DNA from: Telmatobacter sp963789425
GTDB lineage: Bacteria; Acidobacteriota; Terriglobia; Terriglobales; Acidobacteriaceae
Length of the DNA: 64,000 nt
Reading direction: 5' to 3'
Assembly: GCA_963789425.1 (NCBI GenBank)
Contig: CAWBKM010000005.1
Span: 1 to 64,000 of the forward strand
The notes beneath the pieces were generated by a model. The model saw only the letters and a program-made list of their open reading frames with translations, did not search any database and was not told the origin of the DNA. The position numbers and the translations under genes are program-made. Shown here in pieces: positions 34,209 through 43,686 of the stretch (positions are counted from its first letter, which is position 1; each line of letters begins with the position of its first letter).

Positions 34209-34541
34209 ATGAGTTCGCCATCGGTTTTGCCTGAATCGCGCGTCTTCGAGCCCGGCCAGTTTCCAGCGCGAAAAAGGAAAAATCTCCCCGCTCCGCTACC
34301 CTTCCGTTTTCCCGCGCAGACGGTCGAAAGCAGCGCGCCCAATCGCCACGCGGAGCTTTTCTATCTGCAAAAGCAGATTCAGTCGCAGACACCAATGGTG
34401 ATTGTGCTTGAAGACGGCGAGCGCGTGGATGGTTGCATCGAATGGTACGACCGCAACTCGCTCAAAATCCGCGGCAAGACCAAGACTCTCGTCTTCAAGT
34501 CCGCCATCAAGTACATGTACAAGCTCGGCGACAACGGCTAG
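34209..34541 (+). CDS. hfq: Hfq-like RNA chaperone with N-terminal tail
   Basis: 110 aa from ATG 34209, preceded by GGAGG. The Sm-fold core is at about 45-107: LFYLQKQIQSQTPMVIVLED, GERVDGCIEWYDRNSLKI and the Sm2-like strand TLVFKSAIKYMYK. Hfq hexamers anneal small RNAs with mRNAs. Differences from the E. coli protein are a ~44-residue basic, Pro-rich N-terminal extension and FKSA in place of the usual YKHA Sm2 motif, which lines the proximal uridine pocket. RNA specificity may therefore differ. It could also be called an Hfq/Lsm-like protein. Confidence 0.78.
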   Translation: MSSPSVLPESRVFEPGQFPARKRKNLPAPLPFRFPAQTVESSAPNRHAELFYLQKQIQSQTPMVIVLEDGERVDGCIEWYDRNSLKIRGKTKTLVFKSAIKYMYKLGDNG

Positions 34542-34558
34542 TGACAACCTCAATTAGC

Positions 34559-34600
34559 TGTCATCCTGAGCCCGGCAAAGGATCTGCGGTTGCTTTTCGC
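34559..34600. repeat. TGTCATCCTGAGC ... GATCTGCGGTTGC repeat, copy 3
   Basis: The shortest form: TGTCATCCTGAGCCCGGC followed at once by AAAGGATCTGCGGTTGC. Confidence 0.7.
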
Positions 34601-34622
34601 AATCTTCCCTCCGCACGAAAAA

Positions 34623-34654
34623 GGGGTGCCCCATCCAAGCTCCGCTTGGGTGGG
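34623..34654. repeat. GGGTGCCCC hairpin, copy 9 (short form)
   Basis: GGGTGCCCCATCC, AAGC-TCC-GCTT, GGGTGGG. Confidence 0.75.
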
Positions 34655-34679
34655 ATAGCACAAACCCAAATCCCGGCAC

Positions 34680-34783
34680 TGTCATCCTGAGCGGAGTTTG
34701 GCTCGTTTTTTGAGCCAAACGCAGTCGAAAGCCTGCCCTGAGCGGAGATCGCGAAGCGATCGGAGTCGAATGGGGACCTGCAT
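34680..34783. repeat. TGTCATCCTGAGC repeat, copy 4 (long form)
   Basis: It includes a perfect GTTTGGCTC / GAGCCAAAC hairpin with a T-run loop, then CGAAGCGATCGGAGTCGAA-type sequence. Confidence 0.65.
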
Positions 34784-34831
34784 TTCGGGCTTCCACTTAT
34801 GGAGCGCACTTCGGGGACACCGCACTAGAAG

Positions 34832-35887
34832 CTAAGAGCTGGTTGCTGCCTTTTCCAGCCGGTCCCGAATCGCCACTCCTATCCCTTCCGCCGCAGGCAG
34901 TGGGCACAGAATCACCGTGCAACCCGCCGCATCGAGTGCCCGCAATCCCGCATAAAGCCCATGCGCCAGCGTTTCCGGCTCATGCCACCTGCCCCACTCA
35001 AAAACAAGCGCCGGCTCAATTTCCTGCGGCGTCATCATCCCCTCCGGTAACATCACGCCCACGCGCTCGCCGTGTTCTGTGCTCGCTGCCGCAGCCAGCC
35101 GCGCACCCAACTCTTCGCCTTTCGCTTCCACCAGCACCACCCGAGCACGCGGCGCATAGTGCTTCAGCCCTACTCCCGGCGAAGGCATTGCCTCTCTCGG
35201 CGTCTCCAGCAACGGCTCGCGGCTCTTGAATGGCGCCACCGGCCCGGCGATCTCCGCAATCTGCTCCACCGTCACTGCGCCCGGTCGATAGATCGTCATC
35301 GGCGTGGTCGTTGGATCAAGCACCGTCGATTCCACGCCGCGCATCGTCGGTCCAGCATCGATCACCGCGTCAATGCGCCCATCCAGATCGTCCAGAACGT
35401 GCTTGGGCGTTGTCGGGCTCACGTGCCCAAAGCGGTTCGCGCTCGGCGCGGCAACCGGAACCCCCGCGCGCCGGATCAATTCCATCGCCACCGGGTGAGC
35501 CGGCATGCGTACGCCCACCAGCGGCCTTCCCGCCGTCACCGCGTCCGGCACGGCACGCGTCCTCTTGAGCAGCAACGTCAGCGGCCCCGGCCAAAATGCT
35601 TCCATCAGTCGCCGCGCCGCTTCCGGAATCTCTTCGACTAGTTCGTCGAGCATCTTTCCGGGCGCCACATGCACAATCACCGGATCCCACGCGGGCCTGG
35701 ACTTCGCCTCAAAAATCCTCTCCACCGCTGCCCGGTCCAGCGCATTCGCCCCAAGCCCGTACACAGTCTCCGTCGGCAGCGCCACCAATCCGCCGCCGCG
35801 CAGAATCTCCGCCGCGCGCTCCAGAGCTTCCCGCGCTTCCTGGGTTTCCAGATTGTTCGCATCCACCTTGAGCCGCAGCGTCTTCAC
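34832..35887 (-). CDS. sua5: Threonylcarbamoyl-AMP synthase, Sua5 type
   Basis: 351 aa if started at GTG 35887 (VKTLRLKVDANN); a longer frame goes up to 35944. The YrdC domain has LVALPTETVYGLGANALD, KSRPAWDPVIVHV and PVAAPSANRFGHVSPTTPKH. It catalyses formation of threonylcarbamoyl-AMP from threonine, bicarbonate and ATP, the first step of t6A37 in tRNAs reading ANN codons. A C-terminal Sua5 domain follows (LKHYAPRARVVLVEAKGEEL). The start is uncertain because both candidates lack a strong ribosome binding site. Confidence 0.88.
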   Translation of the reverse strand: MKTLRLKVDANNLETQEAREALERAAEILRGGGLVALPTETVYGLGANALDRAAVERIFEAKSRPAWDPVIVHVAPGKMLDELVEEIPEAARRLMEAFWPGPLTLLLKRTRAVPDAVTAGRPLVGVRMPAHPVAMELIRRAGVPVAAPSANRFGHVSPTTPKHVLDDLDGRIDAVIDAGPTMRGVESTVLDPTTTPMTIYRPGAVTVEQIAEIAGPVAPFKSREPLLETPREAMPSPGVGLKHYAPRARVVLVEAKGEELGARLAAAASTEHGERVGVMLPEGMMTPQEIEPALVFEWGRWHEPETLAHGLYAGLRALDAAGCTVILCPLPAAEGIGVAIRDRLEKAATSS

Positions 35888-35990
35888 TCTTCTATTCTCG
35901 CCTCTGCCAACCACTCTGGCCACTCTCAACTGCGCTCGACTCATTCCTTCGCTTCTTCACTCCTTCACTTCTTCTATACTCACCTTGAAC

Positions 35991-36587
35991 ATGCCCATCG
36001 AAACCGAGATCAAATTCCGCGTCCCTAATCTCTCCGCTCTCGCCGAACGGCTTGATTCCGCCGGCTTTCACCTCGAAACTCCGCGCAGCTTCGAGTCCAA
36101 CATTCTTTACGACACGCCCGATCGCCAGATGCGCGCCCGCACCGAAATCCTTCGCATCCGCAGTTACGCCGGCCATTGGACGCTCACTCACAAGCGAATT
36201 CCCAGCCTCTCTGCCTCCGGCCCTGGTCATCCCGATAGCGATCGTCATAAGCATCGCGTTGAAACCGAGACCTCGGTCGCCCATGGCGAGGCGCTCGCCG
36301 AGCTCTTTCTCTCTCTTGGCCTTGTCGCTGCGTTTCGTTATGAGAAATGGCGCACCGAGTGGACCGACGGCGAGGGTCACTGCGTCATCGATGAAACGCC
36401 CATCGGCAACTACGCCGAGCTCGAAGGCTCTTCCGATTGGATCGACCGCGCGGCCACCCGTCTCGGCGTCGATTCCTCCAGCTACATCACCCTCAGCTAC
36501 GGTCGTCTCTTTGACCAGTGGCGCATTGAGCACCGCAGCACGGTTGAAGATCTCACCTTTTCCGCCATCGCCGCCTCTGCGCGATAG
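35991..36587 (+). CDS. CYTH-domain protein (class IV adenylate cyclase/thiamine triphosphatase-like)
   Basis: 198 aa from ATG 35991. The signature E-x-E-x-K is at the start (MPIETEIKFRV), followed by NILYDTPDRQMRARTEILRI, LTHKRIP and FRYEKWRTEW, all standard positions of the triphosphate tunnel. The acidic strand ends CVIDETPIGNYAELEG. CYTH proteins hydrolyse or cyclise triphosphates such as ATP or thiamine triphosphate; the substrate here cannot be told. It is followed by the CpaE-like gene on the same strand. Confidence 0.8.
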   Translation: MPIETEIKFRVPNLSALAERLDSAGFHLETPRSFESNILYDTPDRQMRARTEILRIRSYAGHWTLTHKRIPSLSASGPGHPDSDRHKHRVETETSVAHGEALAELFLSLGLVAAFRYEKWRTEWTDGEGHCVIDETPIGNYAELEGSSDWIDRAATRLGVDSSSYITLSYGRLFDQWRIEHRSTVEDLTFSAIAASAR

Positions 36588-36801
36588 CGCGCCGAGCCGC
36601 TTGCCCAGTTCGACCCGCTCAATCCCTGCCACTTTGCACGGCTCTCCCCGCGTCCCTGCAGTCGCGCCGCTCCATTACCCCCATCGCCATCAATCGGTTA
36701 GCCATTTCCTACGGTGTCCATCCTTTCGCACTCCCCCGAAAGCGTCATAGCAAGTCCCATAACAGCAACGAGATCGCTTAAAATAGACCTTTGGGAGCCG
36801 A

Positions 36802-38016
36802 TTGTTTGCTATGCTGCAAGCCTCGAGGGAAACTACCATCCCGGATGTAATCAATCTGAACGTTGCGCTCCTCGGACCGGACGAACAACGACGCAAGGTT
36901 GTCGCCAGCGCTGTCTCCAAGCATCCTGGACTCAAGCTCCACGAATTCTCGTCTTTCCCACCCAGGCTTGACGATTTGCCTCAGCGGCTCGCTCAAGCCT
37001 ACGAAGTTGTCATCATCGACGTGGACAGCGAGCCGGATTACGCCTTCGCCCTCGTCGAAAGCCTCTGTGCCAGCGGACGCGCCTACGTCATGGCCTACTC
37101 GGCAAACGCCGATATGAAGCGCGCCGTCCAGTTCATGCGCGCAGGTGTCCGCGAATTCTTCACCCTGCCCATTGATGCCAATGAAGTTTCAGCTGCTCTC
37201 ACTCGCGCTTCGGTGCCCCGCGTCGCGCCCCCGCCCCACGAAGATGGTAAGAAGACCGGCAAATTATTTGTCTTCCTCGGCTCCAAGGGTGGCTGCGGCG
37301 TGACGACTCTGGCGTCGAATTTTGCCCTCGCGTTGGCGCTTGAGAGTGAAAACACCTCGCTCCTCATCGATCTCGGCCAGCCGCTCGGCGACGTGGCCAT
37401 CAACCTCGGCATCAAAACCGAGTACTCCGTTGTCACGGCTCTCGAGAATCCCAGTCGAGTGGATGCGAATCTGCTCTCCACGCTGGTCTCCAAGCATAGC
37501 TCGGGGCTCTCTGTTCTTCCTGCGGCCACGGATCTGTCTGACGTGCGGGCCACTAAGGAGGCCGTTGACAAGCTGCTAACGGTCACGCGGGATATCTACG
37601 ATTATGTCGTTGTCGATATCGGATCGAGGATCGATCTGATGGACTCGCTGTTGTTTGAGGATTCCTCCACCGTCTTTCTCGTTACTCAGGTGGGAATCTC
37701 TGAAATGCGCACGGCCAACCGCATGATCCTGAAGTATTTTGCCAAGCGCGACGAGAACCTGCAAATTGTCGTCAATCGCTACAAATCAAGCGACGCGCTC
37801 TTTGATGAAGCCCAGGTCGTTAAGGCTCTGACCCGGCAAGCGAATTGGAAAATTCCCGACGACTATGCAGCCGCGCGCAGAACCCGCGAGACAGCAACTC
37901 CCATGGTGATGGTCGACTCCACCATCTCGCAAACCATCCGAACCATGGCCAAATCGGCCGCAGGCCTGCTCGCCGAGAGAAACGAAAAAAGAGGCTTCTT
38001 CAGCTTCCTGCGCTAG
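36802..38016 (+). CDS. cpaE: CpaE/TadZ-like pilus-assembly ATPase
   Basis: 404 aa. The N-terminal ~130 residues form a receiver-like alpha/beta domain (LNVALLGPDEQRRKVVASAV; VVIIDVDSEPDYAF). A ParA/MinD-like domain follows, with VFLGSKGGCGVTTLASNFAL and LLIDLGQPLGDVAINLG. The P-loop has VTT where a catalytic Lys normally stands, as is usual in CpaE/TadZ. These proteins localise Tad pilus machinery at the pole. The other Tad genes are not in the window. The start may be TTG 36802 (GGAG 4 nt upstream) or ATG 36811. The gene ends before a terminator shared with secA. Confidence 0.8.
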   Translation: MFAMLQASRETTIPDVINLNVALLGPDEQRRKVVASAVSKHPGLKLHEFSSFPPRLDDLPQRLAQAYEVVIIDVDSEPDYAFALVESLCASGRAYVMAYSANADMKRAVQFMRAGVREFFTLPIDANEVSAALTRASVPRVAPPPHEDGKKTGKLFVFLGSKGGCGVTTLASNFALALALESENTSLLIDLGQPLGDVAINLGIKTEYSVVTALENPSRVDANLLSTLVSKHSSGLSVLPAATDLSDVRATKEAVDKLLTVTRDIYDYVVVDIGSRIDLMDSLLFEDSSTVFLVTQVGISEMRTANRMILKYFAKRDENLQIVVNRYKSSDALFDEAQVVKALTRQANWKIPDDYAAARRTRETATPMVMVDSTISQTIRTMAKSAAGLLAERNEKRGFFSFLR

Positions 38017-38038
38017 GTTTTCTCGGCTAAGAAAGGCA

Positions 38039-38065
38039 GCGCCACCTAAACCAAGAAGGTGGCGC
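38039..38065. terminator. Terminator between cpaE and secA
   Basis: GCGCCACCT / AGGTGGCGC, 9-bp stem, between two convergent genes. Confidence 0.7.
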
Positions 38066-38080
38066 CTCTGTTCTCTGCTC

Positions 38081-41000
38081 TTACGCTCCGTGGCACTTCT
38101 TGTATTTCTTGCCGCTGCCGCACGGGCATGGATCGTTGCGGCCCACCTTGTCGCCCGTCCGCCGCTGCGCAGTTTCGCTTGAATCCCCGCCGCCTTGCCT
38201 GCTGGCCACCGCGAGTTCCCGCTCTTTTTTCCGGTGGAATTCCTTCTCCAGCTCGTCGATGGTCGTCGAGGGTTTGCGCGTATGAATCTCGATCTCCCGC
38301 GGCGCGCCGTCGCCAGCAATCGGGCGCGCGGCGCTGGCCACCGGCGGCGCATTCGGCACCGTGCCGCGCGGTCGCGGCGCCGCATCCACCGGCTGACCGT
38401 CCGGCCCTAGTATCTGCATCCGGAAAAGGAACCGTACTGTGTCTTCCTGGAACTTCAGCATCATGGCTTCAAACAAGTCGAAGGACTCGCGCTTGTATTC
38501 CACCAAAGGATCGCGCTGCGCGTAGCCGCGCAGATTAATTCCCTCTTTCAGGTGATCCATCGAGAGCAGGTGATCCTTCCACAGCCCGTCGATGACACTC
38601 AGCATCACCATGCGCTCGTGGTGGCGCATCGTGGCCACTCCCAGAATCTTCTCCTTGGCCTCGTAGCCTTCGGCCAGCTTGGCAAAGATCTCCTCACCCA
38701 GCTCGTGCCGGCTCAGCGTCTCTGGCTTGATGCCGGATGCCGCAAGATTAAATCCGAAGTGGTCGACGAGTTTCTCGCCCAGGCCCTTCAGGTCCCACTG
38801 ATCCTGCCGCATGCGCTCGCCGGCATATTCATCCAGAAGGTTGCTCAGGATCCCGCCGACATAATCCTCCAGAATCATCTCGCGCTGCTCGACGCCTTCG
38901 AGCAATTGCCGCCGCAGGCCATACACCGCCTCGCGCTGCTTGTTCATTACGTCGTCGTATTCCAGCAGATGCTTGCGCGCTTCGAAATTCTGCGCTTCCA
39001 CCGCCTTTTGCGCGCCTTCGATGCGCTTGGTGATCATGCGCGACTCGATCGCTTCGTCCTCGACCATTACCTTCTGCATCACGGAGCCTGCAAATCCGCG
39101 TGCAAAGATGCGGATCAGGTCATCCTCGAGCGAAAGATAAAACCGTGACTCTCCGGGATCGCCCTGGCGTCCGGCACGTCCGCGCAACTGATTGTCAATG
39201 CGCCGCGATTCGTGACGCTCGGTGCCCAGGATGAATAACCCTCCGGCCGCGATCACTGCTTCATGCTCCGTCTGCGCTGCGGCCGCGTGCGACGCGTTCG
39301 CCTCCGCCCAATCTCCATCGGAGACCTCGAACTCCTGTCCCTGGTAGTAAAAGCGCTGGAATCCCGCCGGCGCCATGGGATTGATCGCGCCCTCTGCCAC
39401 GCTGATTGCCCGCGCCTTGCTCTTCTTCACCAGCTCCTGCCGGGTCATGAACTCCGCGTTGCCGCCCAGCAGAATATCGGTGCCGCGCCCGGCCATGTTG
39501 GTGGCGATCGTCACCATCCCTGACCGCCCCGCCTGCGCCACAATTTCCGCCTCGCGCTCGTGGAACTTCGCGTTTAGCACCACATGGCGCACGCCTTTTT
39601 TCTGCAAAATGGCCGACAGCCGCTCCGACTTTTCAATCGAAGTCGTTCCCACCAGCGCCGGCTGCCCCTTTGCATGCAGCTCGGCGATGTTTTCCGCTAC
39701 GGCTTTGTACTTTTCCTTTTCCGTGCGGAACACCACATCTGGATTTTCCAATCGCAGTAGCGGTTTGTTTGTCGGAATCACCACGATCTCCAGCTTGTAG
39801 ATCTTTTCGAACTCGGCAGCTTCAGTCTCCGCTGTTCCCGTCATGCCGCTCAGTTTTTGATAAAGGCGAAAATAGTTCTGAAACGTAATCGTGGCCAGCG
39901 TCTGGTCTTCCTTGCGGATATTCACGCCTTCCTTGGCCTCGATCGATTGATGCAGTCCGTCGCTCCAGCGCCGGCCCGGCATCAACCGGCCCGTGAACGT
40001 ATCCACGATAATGACTTCGCCGTCTTTCACCACGTAGTCCACGTCGCGCTTGTAAAGCGCGTGCGCCTTGATCGCCGTCTCCACGTAGTGCTTCAGGTCC
40101 CAGTTTTCCGCGTCCGCGATATTGCCAATGCCCAGCGCCTTTTCGATCGTCTCCCACCCGGAGTCCGTCACGCCGATGGTCCGCTGCTTCTCATCGACGA
40201 AATAATCGCCGCTCATGTATTTCTCGCCCTCGGCGAGCCGGATCCCCAGTTCCTGCTGGCGCTGCGTGTCGCTCCATTCCACCTCCTCGCCCATCTCCAG
40301 TTGCGGAATGATGTGCCGCACGCGCGCGTATTTATCCGTCGTCTGCTCCGTCGGCCCTGAAATGATGAGCGGTGTCCGCGCCTCGTCGATCAGAATTGAG
40401 TCCACTTCGTCCACGATGGCGTAGTAATGCCCGCGCTGCACGCAATCCTTGATCTCGAACTTCATGTTGTCGCGCAGGTAGTCAAATCCGAACTCGTTGT
40501 TCGTGCCGTAGGTAATGTCGGCGCCGTAAGCGGCGCGGCGCTCGTCGTCGCTCAAGTCGTGAACAATCACGCCGACGGTGAGCCCGAGGAACTCGTAGAT
40601 CTTGCCCATCCACTCGGCGTCGCGCTTGGCCAGGTAGTCGTTCACCGTAACCACATGAACACCATGGCCGGCCAATGCATTCAAATAGCAGGCAAGCGTT
40701 GCAACAAGCGTCTTGCCCTCGCCGGTCTTCATCTCCGAAATCTTGCCCTGGTGCAGCACCGCACCGCCGATCAATTGCACGTCGAAGTGCCGCATCTGCA
40801 CTGCGCGCCAGCCCGCCTCGCGCACCACCGCGAAAGCCTCGGGAAGAATCTCGTCGAGCGCCTCCTTCTCGGCTTCTTTTTTCTCGTCTGCGTCCGTAAT
40901 CCCTTCGAGCCGCGCCGCTATCCGCGCCTTGAACTCGGCTGTCTTCGCTCTTAGCTCTTCATCCGAGAGCTTCTTGGTCTCCGGCTCCAGCACGCTGACC

Positions 41001-41083
41001 TGCCCCACAATGGGCGTCAGGCGCTTGATGGCACGCTCGTTCGCTGTACCGAAGATTTTGGCTAAAAACTTATCTAAAAACAC
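38081..41083 (-). CDS. secA: Preprotein translocase ATPase SecA
   Basis: A 1000-aa motor that pushes unfolded precursors through SecYEG. It has Walker A MKTGEGKTLVATL, DEVD in AIVDEVDSILIDEAR, the helicase-type ALVGTTSIEKSERL and the IRA2-like NMAGRGTDILLGGN. The C-terminal zinc motif is complete: KVGRNDPCPCGSGKKYKKCH, which binds SecB and lipids. It is longer than the E. coli 901 residues, mainly through an insertion near 560-610 (FMTRQELVKKSKARAISVAE ... EAVIAAGG) and a linker before the tail. It is monocistronic, ending at a terminator facing cpaE. Confidence 0.97.
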   Translation of the reverse strand: MFLDKFLAKIFGTANERAIKRLTPIVGQVSVLEPETKKLSDEELRAKTAEFKARIAARLEGITDADEKKEAEKEALDEILPEAFAVVREAGWRAVQMRHFDVQLIGGAVLHQGKISEMKTGEGKTLVATLACYLNALAGHGVHVVTVNDYLAKRDAEWMGKIYEFLGLTVGVIVHDLSDDERRAAYGADITYGTNNEFGFDYLRDNMKFEIKDCVQRGHYYAIVDEVDSILIDEARTPLIISGPTEQTTDKYARVRHIIPQLEMGEEVEWSDTQRQQELGIRLAEGEKYMSGDYFVDEKQRTIGVTDSGWETIEKALGIGNIADAENWDLKHYVETAIKAHALYKRDVDYVVKDGEVIIVDTFTGRLMPGRRWSDGLHQSIEAKEGVNIRKEDQTLATITFQNYFRLYQKLSGMTGTAETEAAEFEKIYKLEIVVIPTNKPLLRLENPDVVFRTEKEKYKAVAENIAELHAKGQPALVGTTSIEKSERLSAILQKKGVRHVVLNAKFHEREAEIVAQAGRSGMVTIATNMAGRGTDILLGGNAEFMTRQELVKKSKARAISVAEGAINPMAPAGFQRFYYQGQEFEVSDGDWAEANASHAAAAQTEHEAVIAAGGLFILGTERHESRRIDNQLRGRAGRQGDPGESRFYLSLEDDLIRIFARGFAGSVMQKVMVEDEAIESRMITKRIEGAQKAVEAQNFEARKHLLEYDDVMNKQREAVYGLRRQLLEGVEQREMILEDYVGGILSNLLDEYAGERMRQDQWDLKGLGEKLVDHFGFNLAASGIKPETLSRHELGEEIFAKLAEGYEAKEKILGVATMRHHERMVMLSVIDGLWKDHLLSMDHLKEGINLRGYAQRDPLVEYKRESFDLFEAMMLKFQEDTVRFLFRMQILGPDGQPVDAAPRPRGTVPNAPPVASAARPIAGDGAPREIEIHTRKPSTTIDELEKEFHRKKERELAVASRQGGGDSSETAQRRTGDKVGRNDPCPCGSGKKYKKCHGA

Positions 41084-41167
41084 AGTGTTCTCCGCTCTTT
41101 AGTGTAAATGGCTGGGGTTAAATCGCGATGAGCATCCGCCCTGGCTCCGAGTCGCCTGCAGACCAGC

Positions 41168-41201
41168 AAAAAGCCCCCGGCAGTTTCGCCGAGGGCTTTT
41201 T
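41168..41201 (-). terminator. Terminator of clpC
   Basis: AAAAGCCCTCGGC / GCCGGGGGCTTTT hairpin followed by a T-run on the minus strand, 20 nt past the clpC stop. Confidence 0.85.
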
Positions 41202-41220
41202 CTTCTGGTCTTGGAGGCGA

Positions 41221-43686
41221 TTAGTTACTGAACAACAAAACTCCCGCAGCCTTCTCCTCGGTTGCGCTCTCGTCCGCGCTTACCGGCCGATAGAACAACT
41301 GGTTTTGGTCGAGATAGACCTCGAGAAACGCCGGCCGCTCTTGGATCTGCCCGGCGATCAACGCCTCCGACAGCGGATCTTCGATGTACCGCTGCAACGC
41401 GCGCCGCAACGGACGTGCGCCGTAGCTGCGGTCGACCAGCGTCTTGTCGAGAATCCACTTCTTCGCGTCGTCGTTCACTGAAATCGTGATCGATTTCTGC
41501 GCCAGGTTGGCGTTCAACTGCTGCACCATCAGTTCCACAATCTGGATCAGGTCGGCATCGTTGAGCGACTGGAAGAGAATCACTTCGTCGAGACGATTCA
41601 GGAATTCGGGGTTGAAGGTTTTCTTCACCTCGTTCTTCACCAGCTCCTCGACCTTATCGCTCACAATGTCCTCGCGGTCGCTCTGGAAGCCCAGTCCCTG
41701 CTTCTTCATCAGGTGTCGCGCACCGATGTTCGAGGTCATGATGACAATGGTGTTCTTGAAGTCGACGGTGTTACCCAGGCCGTCGGTCAACTGGCCATCC
41801 TCGAACACCTGCAACAGAATGTTGAACACATCCGGGTGCGCCTTCTCAATCTCGTCCAGCAGCACGACCGAGTATGGCGAGCGCTTCACACGCTCGGTCA
41901 ACTGGCCGCCCTCCTCGTAGCCCACGTAGCCCGGAGGCGAGCCAATCAACTTCGACACCGAATGCTTTTCCATGAACTCCGACATATCGAAGCGGATCAA
42001 AGCCTTGTCCGATCCGAAGAGGAAGTTGGCCAGCGTCCGCGCCATCTCCGTCTTTCCCACGCCGGTTGGTCCGAGGAACAAGAAGCTTCCGATCGGCCTG
42101 TGCGGAGATTTCAATCCCGCTCTCGACCGCCGGATCGCGCGAGCCAGCGCCGAAATCGCCTTTTCCTGCGAGATCACGCGCTTGTGCAGCTCTTCTTCCA
42201 CACGCAGCAGCTTCTGCGTCTCTTCTTCCTTGATGCTGGTCACGGGCACGCCCGTCCACCGGCTCACGACATCCTCGATGTCCTCGCGGCCTACAATCCC
42301 TGCCGCCGAATCGTCGAGGTGGTACTTGTCGCGAAGCGCCCGGAGGTTCTCGCGTTCCTTGCGTTCCTCGTCTGAGTAAAAACGCGCCTTCTCAAATTCA
42401 TGGTTCGCAATCGCCGAATCCATGCGATGCACGATGAACTTGATGCGCTTCTGCACCTCGGTGATCTCTTCCGGCAGCGAGGTTTGGCGCAGCTTCACGC
42501 GCGCCCCCGCTTCATCGATCAAGTCGATGGCCTTATCAGGCAAAAAGCGATCGGGAATGTAGCGACTCGAGTGCGAGACAGCGAACTCCACCGCGGCATC
42601 CGTATAGCTGACCGCGTGAAACTTCTCGTAGCGGTCCTTGATGCCCATGATGATCTTGATCGCCTCAGCCTCGTTTGGCGGCGGCACCTTCACGGCCTGG
42701 AAGCGCCGTTCCAGCGAGCGGTCCTTCTCGATCGACTTGCGGTATTCCGCGGGAGTCGTCGCGCCGATGCATTGAATCTCGCCGCGCGACAGCGCCGGCT
42801 TCAGGATGTTTGCCGCATCCAGCGATCCTTCAGCCGATCCCGCGCCCACCAGCGTATGCAGCTCGTCAATGAACACAATCGAGTTCTGGCTCTCCATCAG
42901 TTCCTTCATGATGGTCTTCAGCCGCTCCTCGAACTGGCCGCGATATTTCGTTCCGGCCACGATCAGCGAAAGATCCAGCGCCAGCACGCGCTTGTCCGCC
43001 AGAAAGCTCGGCACTTCGCCGTCGGCTATCTTCTGCGCAAGGCCCTCGACGATCGCGGTCTTGCCCACGCCGGGCTCGCCAATCAGCACCGGATTGTTCT
43101 TGGTGCGCCGGCAAAGAATCTGTATCGACCGTTCCAGCTCGCCCTCGCGCCCTACCAACGGATCGAGCTGTCCATCCATCGCCGCCTGTGTCAGGTCGCG
43201 GCTGAACTCCGCCAGCAGGCTTGACTCACGTTGCCGCTGCTGCGGAGGAGCCTTCTCCTGCGTCACGCGCGCCAGCTCGTCGCGAATCTGCGTCAACTTC
43301 AGCCCACGCTCCTGCAAAATCTCTGAGGCAAAGCACTTCTCTTCCCTCAGCAGTCCCAGCAGCAGATGTTCCGTACCAATATGTTTGTGCCCCAGCCGCT
43401 CCGCTTCCTCTGCGGCGTATGCGAGCACCCGCTTGCACTCGTTCGAGAGCGGCAGGTCGACGCTTGTCGACACCTTCTCGCGGATGGTGGTGTGCGCTTC
43501 AATTTGCTTCCGGATCGACTCTACTGAGGCGTGCGAACGCAGGAAACGGTTGGTTAACGCCTTGTCTTCGCGTAGCAGCCCCAGCAGTAAATGCTCGGTC
43601 TCGATATAAGGCGAGCCGAATTGGCTGGCCTCGTACCGCGCGAAGAAGATCACGCGCCGCGCCTTCTCCGTATACCGCTCGAACAT
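41221..43686 (-). CDS. clpC: ATP-dependent Clp protease ATP-binding subunit ClpC
   Basis: 821 aa from ATG 43686 (MFERYTEKARRVIFFARYEA); the 11 residues before it are not conserved. There are two N-terminal Clp repeats (ETEHLLLGLLRE appears twice as TEHLLLGLLRE), AAA1 with GEPGVGKTAI and FIDELHTLVGAG, a middle coiled-coil region with the UVR-like AIANHEFEKARFYSDEE, and AAA2 with GPTGVGKTEMA and VVLLDEIEKAHP. The hexamer unfolds substrates and feeds them to ClpP. The UVR-type middle segment marks ClpC rather than ClpA. No adaptor (mcsAB) is nearby. Confidence 0.95.
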   Translation of the reverse strand: MFERYTEKARRVIFFARYEASQFGSPYIETEHLLLGLLREDKALTNRFLRSHASVESIRKQIEAHTTIREKVSTSVDLPLSNECKRVLAYAAEEAERLGHKHIGTEHLLLGLLREEKCFASEILQERGLKLTQIRDELARVTQEKAPPQQRQRESSLLAEFSRDLTQAAMDGQLDPLVGREGELERSIQILCRRTKNNPVLIGEPGVGKTAIVEGLAQKIADGEVPSFLADKRVLALDLSLIVAGTKYRGQFEERLKTIMKELMESQNSIVFIDELHTLVGAGSAEGSLDAANILKPALSRGEIQCIGATTPAEYRKSIEKDRSLERRFQAVKVPPPNEAEAIKIIMGIKDRYEKFHAVSYTDAAVEFAVSHSSRYIPDRFLPDKAIDLIDEAGARVKLRQTSLPEEITEVQKRIKFIVHRMDSAIANHEFEKARFYSDEERKERENLRALRDKYHLDDSAAGIVGREDIEDVVSRWTGVPVTSIKEEETQKLLRVEEELHKRVISQEKAISALARAIRRSRAGLKSPHRPIGSFLFLGPTGVGKTEMARTLANFLFGSDKALIRFDMSEFMEKHSVSKLIGSPPGYVGYEEGGQLTERVKRSPYSVVLLDEIEKAHPDVFNILLQVFEDGQLTDGLGNTVDFKNTIVIMTSNIGARHLMKKQGLGFQSDREDIVSDKVEELVKNEVKKTFNPEFLNRLDEVILFQSLNDADLIQIVELMVQQLNANLAQKSITISVNDDAKKWILDKTLVDRSYGARPLRRALQRYIEDPLSEALIAGQIQERPAFLEVYLDQNQLFYRPVSADESATEEKAAGVLLFSN

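Noticed and set aside
35505..35990. N-terminal extension of the CYTH gene
   Set aside because: It would run antisense through the Sua5 gene; the ExExK motif sits right at ATG 35991.
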